Shown here in pieces: positions 56,224-64,000 of a stretch of DNA of 64,000 nucleotides. This DNA comes from Brassica napus. Lineage: Eukaryota > Streptophyta > Magnoliopsida > Brassicales > Brassicaceae. Position 1 is the stretch's first letter; every line of letters begins with the position of its first letter. Below the pieces are notes generated by a model, which searched no databases, was not told where the DNA came from, and saw only the letters and a program-made list of their open reading frames with translations. The stretch spans positions 13,585,683 to 13,649,682 of the forward strand of contig NC_063439.1 in the NCBI RefSeq assembly GCF_020379485.1. The letters are read 5' to 3'. The position numbers were made by a program, and so were the translations under genes.

Positions 56224-56623
56224 CAAAGCTCCTACACCTTCGGTTGTATCCTATCCTTCTGGCTTTTGTTAATTGCTTGTTTCAATCCTTTGAACTTCAA
56301 AAAAAATTGCATTGTGTTCTTGCTGTTCTTGGCGAGTTCAAAACTGTTTTCTTTTTGGCATATCTTTTGATCCATCGATTTTTTTTACTTTCCTTTTTCG
56401 GATTTCCATTTAATTGCATTTAATATTTCCTTAGCTTGCACTTCAAGTTTTTCCAATTTTTTTTTAAAAAAGAAAGATTGTACTTTCCATTTTTTTTAAT
56501 TTTCGAAACTTAACTTAAAAAAAAAGGAAGTTTTACATTCATTGCATAACTATTTAGATATCCTTTCCCCTTTCTCTTTGATCCCTTGCAGATCACTCTT
56601 TCTTTCTTCCTCTCTTGTCGCAG

Positions 56624-56783
56624 GAGACATGGGAGACCTAAATGGAGCACCTACACAAGCCGAGATCGATGCTCAGCTGATGGCTAACCATGCTGAACTC
56701 CAAGAGACATGGGAGACCTAAATGGAGCACCTACACAAGCCGAGATCGATGCTCAGCTGATGGCTAACCATGCTGAACTCCAA
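56624..56783 (+). repeat. 80-bp perfect tandem duplication at the gag start
   Basis: GAGACATGGGAGACCTAAAT starts both copies (56624 and 56704). Each copy carries an in-context ATG (56629 and 56709). Because 80 is not a multiple of 3, the first ATG reads about 30 codons and hits TAA at the junction; only the second ATG opens gag-pol. Confidence 0.95.
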
Positions 56784-59700
56784 GCCGCACTGGCTACTGT
56801 GACTGAGCAGCTGGCTCATATAGCAGGAAGGGACCGAGCTAATGTGCCACGGCCAAGGAGGAGAAACCAACCCGTTCCAGAGGAACAACAGTCCCAATCC
56901 AGTGAGGACAACTCGGACACTGACCGTACCGAACCAGAAGAGCCGCGGCGTGAACGAGCCGGACGTGGGAACCGACGGGAGTATCGGGTCCAAGGCGATG
57001 CAAGCCCGGTCCGAAGGAGATTCCGAGACGATGAAGTTGCTTGGCAAGGAGGCAAGGATCTCAAACTTACTCCTCCAACCTTTGCTGGAAAGGTTGACCC
57101 GGACACCTACATTGAATGGGAGAGGCGCATGGAGTACATCTTTGAGTACTACCGCTATACCGAGGCCAAGAAGATCGCCTTAGCCGCAGCCCAACTGACG
57201 GAAAATGCCCTAACCTGGTGGGACAGGGAAGTAGCCGAGGTCGGCAGAGTCTATAGGATTGAGACTTGGGATGAGATGCGAGCTAAGCTCCGTGCAAGGT
57301 ATATTCCCTCATACTATCAGCGGGACTTACTAAAACGTTTTCGCAAGTTGTCTCAGGGTACTAGGTCCGTAGAGGAGTACTTTGAGGAGTTTGAGGCTCT
57401 CAAGAACAAGCTCAGGACGCGCGAGACCGAAGAGGTTATGATGGCTCAGTTCTTGGAAGGCCTTCAAGACCGCATCGCTCGCAAGGTGGAGAGGCAGACC
57501 TACGTCAACTTCAATGATCTCCTCCACTATGCCATTCAGGCCGAGCAGCACATTAAAAGGAAGAACGCCTCTAGTGCCAGGAACAAGACGCCATGGGCTT
57601 CAACCGGGTCCAAGGGGGCTGAGAAGAACAAATCCATTGAAGTGGAAAACCGGTTCAAGAAGAGCCAAACCGACCAGTCTAAACCAGGTTCATCCGAACC
57701 AGGTAAGGTACAAACACAAGCTCAAAGAACTCGTGATATTACTTGTTTCAAATGTCAGGGGAAGGGGCACTACGCCCGGGACTGTCCGAACAAGCGTGTC
57801 ATGATCCTTAAGGCAGACGGCGAGTATGAGTCCCAAGACGAGGCCGATGTAGAGATGGCTGACTCAGGAGACGAGATAGTGGACTATGCTGAAACTGGTG
57901 AGCTACTGGTGGTCAGACGAGCTCTCAGTGCTCTCTTTGATCCAGAAACCGTCCAACGAGAGAACATCTTCCATACTAGATGTAGCGTGGAAGGCAAGGT
58001 ATGTAGTCTAATTATTTATGGTGGCTCTTGCACAAACGTGGCCAGCAGGTACCTTGTTGAAAGGTTAGGACTAGCAAAATTGCCACACCCCAGGCCATAC
58101 AAGCTCAAGTGGCTCAATGATGAGACGGAGCTTAAAATCTCGGAGCAAGTTGTTGTTTCCTTTTGTATTGGTAAGTACCAGGACCAGGTGAAGTGTGATG
58201 TGGTTCCTATGCAAGCCGGACATCTACTGTTAGGGAGGCCTTGGCAGTTTGACAAGGAGACTATTTACCATGGGAGGACTAACATCTACAGCTTTACCCA
58301 CAACAACAAGAAGCACAGCCTGGCTCCTCTCAGTCCACAAGAGGTGTACGAGATGCAGAGGGCCATGGATCAGTCTGGATTGTTTAGTAAAACTAACCTT
58401 TACATCTCTTCTAGTAAATTGATTAAATCATTGCAGCAAGACACACAGGTGCTACTAATGGTTTTCAAGGAAGGTTGTTTTGCAGGTTTTGAGGCACCAG
58501 ATTGTCCAGCTGAGATGCAAGGTCTAATGGACCAGTACAAGGACGTGTTCCCTGAAGAGATACCAGCCGGCTTACCACCCCTCCGAGGCATCGAACATCA
58601 GATAGACTTTGTGCCAGGCGCCCCACTTCCAAACCGAGCCGCATACCGAGTCAATCCGGAGGAGGCTAAGGAGCTGGAGAGACAGGTCCAAGACCTCATG
58701 GACAAGGGGTACATTCGAGAGAGTCTCAGCCCATGTGCAGTACCCGCCCTATTGGTGCCTAAGAAGGATGGAACATGGCGTATGTGTGTTGATTGCCGAG
58801 CCATCAACAACATCACCATAAAATATCGGTACCCCATTCCTAGACTTGATGATATGTTAGATGAACTGAGTGGTTCCACCGTGTTTTCCAAGATTGATCT
58901 TAGGAGTGGCTATCACCAAGTTCGGATGAAGGAGGGAGACGAGTGGAAGACTGCTTTCAAGACCAAGCAAGGCTTGTATGAGCGGCTGGTGATGCCCTTT
59001 GGTCTTACCAACGCCCCTAGTACCTTCATGAGGCTTATGAACGAGGTTCTAAGGCCTTACATTGGTAAATTTGTGGTTGTCTATTTCGATGACATATTGA
59101 TCTATAGTCAGTGCTTATCCGATCACATTAGTCATGTAGAACAGGTTTTGAAGGCTCTCAGGCAGGAAGGACTCTTTGCCAATCTCAAGAAGTGTGTATT
59201 TTGCACTGACCAGTTAATATTTTTAGGCTTTGTTGTGAGTTCACAGGGTTTGAAGGTCGATGAGGAGAAGATCAAGGCCATCCAAGACTGGCCCACACCG
59301 ACCACTATTGGGCAAGTCCGAAGCTTCCATGGCCTAGCCAGCTTCTATAGGCGGTTTGTCAAGGATTTCAGCACCATTGCTGCACCCATGACCTCAGTGA
59401 TCAAGAAGAATGTATCCTTTGTTTGGGGCCCTGCCCAAGAGGAGTCCTTCAACAAGCTTAAATATAGTTTAACTCATGCACCCGTTCTTACACTCCCTGA
59501 TTTTAATAAAACTTTTGAGATTGAGTGTGATGCATCAGGTACAGGCATTGGAGCTGTCCTCACTCAAGGGGGCCGACCAGTGGCATTCTTTAGTGAGAAA
59601 CTGAGTGGAGCTGCCCTCAACTACCCAACCTATGACAAAGAGCTATACGCTCTAGTAAGGTCCCTTGAAACTTGGCAGCATTACCTTTTGTCTAAAGAAT

Positions 59701-60329
59701 TTGTTATTCATACAGATCATGAGACACTTAAGCACTTGAGGGGACAGACCACACTCAAGAAGAGGCACGCCAGATGGCTCGAGTTCGTGGAGACCTTTCC
59801 CTATGTGATCAAGTACAAGAAGGGCAAGGACAATGTGGTGGCCGATGCACTGTCCCGGAGACACACTCTCATTGTGACCATGGAGGCCAAGATCATGGGT
59901 TTCGAACACATTAAAGAATCTTATGCCACTGATCTTGATTTTAATGAAGTTTTCAGGAACACTGAGAAGGGGGCTTTTGGGTCATACTACCAGCATGAGG
60001 GGTTCCTGTTCAAGGGAAAGAGGCTGTGCATTCCCAAAGGAGCCATGAGGGAACTGCTGGTTCGGGAGGCCCATGGTGGCGGCCTCATGGGACACTTTGG
60101 TCGGGACAAGACCTTGAGTGTCCTAACTGAACATTTCTTTTGGCCAAACATGAAGAGGGATGTGGAGAGCATATGCGCCAAGTGCACTACTTGCCTCAAA
60201 ACCAAGTCCAGGTCACATCCTTACGGTTTACAAATGCCATTACCGATTCCTAACCACCCTTGGGTAGACATTTCTATGGACTTTGTGCTGGGTTTACCCA
60301 AGATAAACCAAAGGATTCCATTTTTGTAG
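56709..60329 (+). CDS. Ty3/gypsy gag-pol polyprotein (possible CRM chromovirus), frameshifted in integrase
   Basis: One ORF of 1206 codons. Gag core about residues 125-290 ([28 protein letters not shown]); CCHC knuckle [14 protein letters not shown] near 346. Protease near 430: the catalytic aspartate is replaced, reading [10 protein letters not shown] where family members have D. RT about 640-830 ([37 protein letters not shown]). RNase H about 930-1060 ([21 protein letters not shown]). Integrase zinc finger [10 protein letters not shown]...CAKCTTC near 1120-1165. Ends out of frame after MDFVLGLP. Single-ORF gag-pol and the tRNA-Met primer site fit CRM-type chromoviruses, but I am unsure of lineage. 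Confidence 0.88.
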   Translation: MGDLNGAPTQAEIDAQLMANHAELQAALATVTEQLAHIAGRDRANVPRPRRRNQPVPEEQQSQSSEDNSDTDRTEPEEPRRERAGRGNRREYRVQGDASPVRRRFRDDEVAWQGGKDLKLTPPTFAGKVDPDTYIEWERRMEYIFEYYRYTEAKKIALAAAQLTENALTWWDREVAEVGRVYRIETWDEMRAKLRARYIPSYYQRDLLKRFRKLSQGTRSVEEYFEEFEALKNKLRTRETEEVMMAQFLEGLQDRIARKVERQTYVNFNDLLHYAIQAEQHIKRKNASSARNKTPWASTGSKGAEKNKSIEVENRFKKSQTDQSKPGSSEPGKVQTQAQRTRDITCFKCQGKGHYARDCPNKRVMILKADGEYESQDEADVEMADSGDEIVDYAETGELLVVRRALSALFDPETVQRENIFHTRCSVEGKVCSLIIYGGSCTNVASRYLVERLGLAKLPHPRPYKLKWLNDETELKISEQVVVSFCIGKYQDQVKCDVVPMQAGHLLLGRPWQFDKETIYHGRTNIYSFTHNNKKHSLAPLSPQEVYEMQRAMDQSGLFSKTNLYISSSKLIKSLQQDTQVLLMVFKEGCFAGFEAPDCPAEMQGLMDQYKDVFPEEIPAGLPPLRGIEHQIDFVPGAPLPNRAAYRVNPEEAKELERQVQDLMDKGYIRESLSPCAVPALLVPKKDGTWRMCVDCRAINNITIKYRYPIPRLDDMLDELSGSTVFSKIDLRSGYHQVRMKEGDEWKTAFKTKQGLYERLVMPFGLTNAPSTFMRLMNEVLRPYIGKFVVVYFDDILIYSQCLSDHISHVEQVLKALRQEGLFANLKKCVFCTDQLIFLGFVVSSQGLKVDEEKIKAIQDWPTPTTIGQVRSFHGLASFYRRFVKDFSTIAAPMTSVIKKNVSFVWGPAQEESFNKLKYSLTHAPVLTLPDFNKTFEIECDASGTGIGAVLTQGGRPVAFFSEKLSGAALNYPTYDKELYALVRSLETWQHYLLSKEFVIHTDHETLKHLRGQTTLKKRHARWLEFVETFPYVIKYKKGKDNVVADALSRRHTLIVTMEAKIMGFEHIKESYATDLDFNEVFRNTEKGAFGSYYQHEGFLFKGKRLCIPKGAMRELLVREAHGGGLMGHFGRDKTLSVLTEHFFWPNMKRDVESICAKCTTCLKTKSRSHPYGLQMPLPIPNHPWVDISMDFVLGLPKINQRIPFL

Positions 60330-61483
60330 TGGTAGACAGGTTCTCCAAGATGGCCCATTTCATAGCCTGTAACACCACTAATGATGCCACTCAGACCGCC
60401 GACCTATTCTTCAAAGAAGTGGTCCGACTACATGGTGTTCCTCGAACCATTGTGTCTGACCGTGATGCCAAGTTCCTCAGCCATTTCTGGAGGACACTAT
60501 GGGGCAAGTTCGGAACCAAGCTACTATTCTCGACCACTTGCCATCCCCAGACCGACGGCCAGACTGAGGTAGTAAACCGTACGCTTTCTCAACTGTTGAG
60601 AGCTACGGTCGGTAAGAATTTAAGAAATTGGTTGTCTTGTTTGCCTTTTGTTGAGTTTGCTTATAACCATGCTAGGCACTCTACTACTAACCTGTCACCT
60701 TTTGAGATTGTTTATGGGTTTCAGCCAGAGACTCCTTTAGACTTCACCGAACTGCCCAGCTCCATGTACCGCAGTCGTGATGGAGTCGCCAAGGCAGAGT
60801 TTGTTAAGAATATGCACTTAAAGGTCAAGGAGAGGATAGAAGCCAAGGCGGCTAAGGTCAAGGCCAAGTATGACCAGAAGAGGAAGGAGGTACTGTTCGA
60901 ACCCGGGGACTTGGTGTGGTTACACATGCGGCCCGAGAGGTTTCCAGAAGCCCGGAAGTCCAAGCTCTCTCCTCGTGGGACAGGACCATTCCGCATCCTA
61001 AAGAAGATCAACGACAACGCCTATATCCTTGACCTCCCTGCTGAATTTAAAATTTCACATACTTTCAATGTCTCGGATTTGTCTCCTTTCCATGCAGATA
61101 GTGATGACTTTGCAGATGATGGTGTTCTGAGGCCAGAACCTCTTCAAGAGGGAGGGAATGATGAGGCCATCCAAGTAGAGGTTCCCATAGTTAGGCGCGG
61201 TCCGACTACCCGGAGTGGAACCAGGGCCTTGCGAGAAGGTTTCACCAAAGCTGTCCAGCATATCCTTGATCAAGATGGACAGACCGACCAGGACCAGCTG
61301 CTGATTGAGAAGATGGTCCAGTTGAAGATTCAAGATCAAGCCGGCCCAAAGGAGGTTCAGGACGCGGCCGACCCGATCCAGTTCAGACTCAACCAAGCCG
61401 GACTTCTCATCTCCACATCCGAGCTTGGTCCAGACTCAGTTTCCATTTCATCCACTCCAACTCTTTCCGGTTCTGAGATCTAG
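60260..61483 (+). pseudogene. Ty3/gypsy integrase C-terminal part, in another frame
   Basis: Native sequence resumes near 60311 ([17 protein letters not shown]) after a frameshift between about 60295 and 60312; the ATG at 60260 lies in the wrong frame of the first part and is not a real start. It has SDRDAKF and GQTEVVNR completing the D-D-E core, the GPFRIL and DLSPF segments of the C-terminal domain, and a tail with TTRSGTRALREGF, reminiscent of the TR-rich C-termini of CRM-type integrases. Ends TAG at 61481-61483. Otherwise free of stops. Confidence 0.88.
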
Positions 61484-62340
61484 CCGACCACCAAGGGGAC
61501 TAGCATGTGTTGTACTCTTTTTCCTCACCAGGTTTTGTCCCATTGGGTTTTCTTGGTAAGGTTTTAATGATGCAACATGCAAGCATGCTATTAGCCTTGG
61601 TCTAAGCCTTCTCAAACCGACAACCAGATGTCTGGTTTATTTTAATTTATTTGGTTAAGACTTTGGGCTAATGTTTCAGCCTCATTTTCGGCCAGCTTGT
61701 TTAAGGCCTTTTATCTTTGAGTCTCATAAGGGGTAAACCCTATATAACTCCATGAAGTTGGCGATTTTTGCCTAAGTCTTTTTATGAAATAATTTTGCCT
61801 TTGCAAACCTAAAACCCTAAGTCTTTTTCTGTGAGAAACAAGAGAGAGCAGCCGAATCTTATCAAGCTTCAAACCACCAAGCTTGTGGCGATTCTTCACC
61901 TCCATTCCATCCACCGATTTTCCTTGAGAGTGATACACATCCAGCAAGCCAAATCCCATAGCTATCCACCTCCATCCACTGTTCTTGTTGAGAGAGATAC
62001 ACATCCAGCAACAAGGATCCATCCCCCATACTTCTATCCTTCTTTTGTTTTGTTTTATCTTTCATCATATAGTTCTAGCTTTTTCCATTCATTATAAAAA
62101 CTCATAAAAAGTCATATCTGCTTCTGTTCTTCATTGATCATATTGTTTTCTTCCTGTTCCTTATTTTGATTCATAAAAACTCATAAAAATAGCATCCTTT
62201 TGTTTCAGGAACCAGATCGGCCAACTCCCAGCCCATCGCGACCGTCTAGCCGTCCCATAGCCGTCCGTCCGTCCTGTCCAGTCCGAGTTCCCGAACCTCA
62301 GACTGTCCGTCCGTGCAAACTGTTTCCCGGGCTGTATCAG
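61484..62340 (+). repeat. Gypsy 3' untranslated region and probable 3' LTR
   Basis: After the stop comes ACCAAGGGGACTAG (polypurine-like), then LTR-style text (CCAGGTTTTGTCCCATTGGG) and a TATATAA box at 61741-61747. A direct repeat (GATACACATCCAGCAA at about 61932 and 62000) and two ATAAAAACTCATAAAAA blocks (near 62094, 62174) follow. The right end could not be fixed, and no matching 5' copy exists upstream of the primer site. Confidence 0.5.
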
Positions 62341-62942
62341 CAAGGTTCATGGTGGCTGTAGGAGGCAAGGTCCATGGCGGCTTGAGGACGGAAGTCTCGT
62401 GGCGGCTGGAGGAGGCAAGGCTCATGGCTGTTGGAAGAGGGGCAAGGTTATGGAGGAGGCGGCTGCAGTCTTTTTTTTTTTTTTAGGTTTAGATTTGGTT
62501 TAGTGTAACCGGGTTAGAAAAATTGTAGTGGTCTGAGTTTATGTTATAATTTCTGGTTAGTTTTGTAAACCAGGATTAATTTGTAAACCAATTTTAATAT
62601 ATAAATAAAATTTATTTTAATTTCATTATAAAACAATTTTCGGTTTAATATTAATTATTTTATTTCGAATTATAATTAATTTTAGTTTATTGCAGAAAGA
62701 TCTATCATAGCACGAAAATATAAATCGTAACCAATTTATAACAAAAAAATAATGTTATGTTTAAGTTAATAATATCATTCAAATATTGCTATCGTATCTG
62801 CACAATTCATAGCATTTAAAAAAATGTTATCGTAGAGGGGGTACCTATGATGGCTGCCGATGACATAGCATTTCAAGTTTCGCTATAAAAGCCCTACCAT
62901 AGCGTTTATCGTGTGCTAAGAATGCGCATATTTCTTGTAGTG
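62341..62942. other. CACTA right arm, no gene
   Basis: Begins with repeated GGAGGCAAGG(T/C)(T/C)CATGG(C/T)GGC-type units of about 30 bp (62349-62460), then (T)n and AT-rich DNA with TATAGC/GCTAT subterminal motifs up to the CACTA terminus. Confidence 0.6.
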
Positions 62943-63276
62943 AGTCTCTGAAAAATAAACTCTCATGCTGGACAAGGCTGCTGCAACAGTTTGATTTTAA
63001 TGATGATCAGTGTTTGGATTAAGATCGAGTTTGCATTAGTACAGTTTATATCAGCTTCAGTAATAAGTCCTCCTCTACAGGATTTGTAACCAGTGATGGC
63101 ATAGTTGAAATAAATGTTATGAAGATTTATATTGCAGTCCCAAAAAATGACAATCTTAAAAGTTGTAGTGTACAAAAACCATAATCCTTCTTCAGGGATA
63201 ACATGATATCTGTCGATGACATGAGATAGCTATACTTGTGAAACTAACATTATTCTTTGAATGACATGTTTGTTAG

Positions 63277-63629
63277 CAGTGCCGGCTCTAAGCACGTGTG
63301 GACAGTGCAAATGCACAGGGTCCAAAAATTTTGCTTAATTTTTCTTAAAGAAAAAGGGCCCATAATTTCGAAGAAAAACAAATATCTCTGGAAATGTAAT
63401 ATTGCGGCGGGTGAAGAGCAGTCCGAAGCAAAAAATTAGGTTTTGTCCTTTTGATGAAGAAGAACACGTGATGGTTTAAAAATGCACGTGGGACTTTAAA
63501 GGGCCCATATTTGTTTTTTTTGTAACACCAAAATGGTTCCATATTTAAACGAGGTTTTGAAATGGACCTAAAACTTTTAGGATTTATTTATTGTAGCACC
63601 GGGTATGTCATAAGTTTGAGCCGGACCTG
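63277..63629. mobile_element. Non-autonomous hAT element, 353 bp
   Basis: Left end CAGTGCCGGCTCTAA and right end, reversed, CAGGTCCGGCTCAAA, an imperfect terminal inverted repeat. The flanks TTTGTTAG (63269-63276) and CTTGTTAG (63630-63637) are an 8-bp duplication with one difference, as expected for hAT. No transposase. Confidence 0.8.
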
Positions 63630-63637
63630 CTTGTTAG

Positions 63638-64000
63638 AACCACAGGAAAAAAGCAAAACACGAGTTTCTTGATATGACATCATCGCAGCTGCTATATCTC
63701 GTTTGAAATACATCAAAAATAATTATCTGGTGGTGACAAATATTTTTATCCGGAAGTGCAAAATGATTCATATTTTTTAGAGTATTAGGTCTTATTAGGG
63801 GTTTGAATAGTTTTAATAATTGAATACATATGTCGTGTTTTTGATTTGCTTGGGTCACTTACAATCATTTTCAAATAAGGCTTTTGTTATCAAGGCTTAT
63901 AAGGGATTTTATTTCTCTCTGGTCGAGATATAAATTTGGGTTTGCTCTTTTGTCACTAACAAGTTTTGAGGTCATGTGTAGATGGTTAACTATGATGGAC
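63638..64000. other. No gene recognised
   Basis: AT-rich unassigned DNA to the window end. Confidence 0.5.

Larger units (their letters stand above)
54695..62942. mobile_element. CACTA-type transposon carrying a Ty3/gypsy gag-pol
   Basis: Terminal CACTACAAAAAAAGTC on the left and, reversed, CACTACAAGAAATATG on the right, flanked by the 3-bp duplication AGT (54692-54694, 62943-62945). Both arms contain GATAAACGCTATGGTAG in inverted orientation, a subterminal repeat. The left arm is AT-rich with degenerate AAACCCTAA blocks, then a CT-rich and CCACCACCA-rich stretch; the right arm has a GGCGG/GGAGGAGGC-rich patch before AT-rich DNA. No TnpA/TnpD ORF was found. Gypsy coding sequence occupies 56.7-61.5 kb. 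Confidence 0.8.

Noticed and set aside
55885..56370. 161-codon ORF rich in Ser, Pro, His and Leu
   Set aside because: It is a translation of the CT-rich and CCACCACCA minisatellite plus the retroelement primer site; no domain and strong compositional bias.

Overview
This window looks like pericentromeric or otherwise heterochromatic DNA from a crucifer (Brassicaceae, most likely Brassica). It holds one intact-looking host gene of 16 coding exons at 32.9-37.0 kb. The gene reads as the ARID-PHD chromatin protein ARID5, a subunit of plant ISWI complexes. Almost everything else is transposable elements, mostly decayed and repeatedly inserted into one another. Arabidopsis ARID5 (At3g43240, from memory) also lies near a centromere, which fits the setting. 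No tRNA, rRNA or CRISPR was seen.

Layout, left to right. (1) 0.5-22 kb is a three-level nest of Ty3/gypsy elements. A chromodomain-bearing chromovirus fragment (490-2019 and 21341-about 22060) is split by a Tekay/Del-like chromovirus (2020-21340, target duplication AGCAT). That element is split in turn by a Tat-lineage element (8074-17218, target duplication GTCAT). The Tat element has palindromic minisatellites in its LTRs, no gag, two RNase H domains and an antisense ORF with a possible intron. The Tekay-like element has a possible intron between gag and protease. (2) 22.5-26.2 kb is a probable CACTA transposon split by a poly(A) retroposon, which is split by a Helitron. (3) 26.2-27.4 kb is a Ty1/copia RT-RNase H relic and LTR. 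(4) 29.1-30.8 kb is a second Helitron, and 31.1-32.2 kb a second poly(A) retroposon with a 16-bp target duplication. (5) 32.7-37.0 kb is the ARID5 gene with a TGGGCC site-II motif and a telo-box upstream.

(6) 38.5-54.6 kb is another nest. A copia relic (40.1-41.1 and 52.5-54.7 kb) is split by an Athila-type solo LTR (41094-52529). That LTR is split by a 9.7-kb non-autonomous Athila derivative on the minus strand (41359-51067, target duplication AATGC). This derivative keeps gag and protease. Where RT, RNase H and integrase would be expected it has long ORFs full of an 'SID' peptide motif encoded by the palindrome TCGATCGA, and the same motif recurs in its LTRs. (7) 54.7-62.9 kb is a CACTA element (3-bp target duplication AGT) with a nearly full-length Ty3/gypsy gag-pol of possible CRM type inside it. 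(8) 63.3-63.6 kb is a small hAT element.

Many element genes are broken by stops and frameshifts. By-eye LTR differences rank the elements by age (Tekay-like oldest, then Tat, then the Athila derivative), which agrees with the nesting order. The most unusual features are the SID-repeat Athila derivative, the two candidate introns and the palindromic LTR minisatellite. All distances and identities were judged by eye without alignment software.
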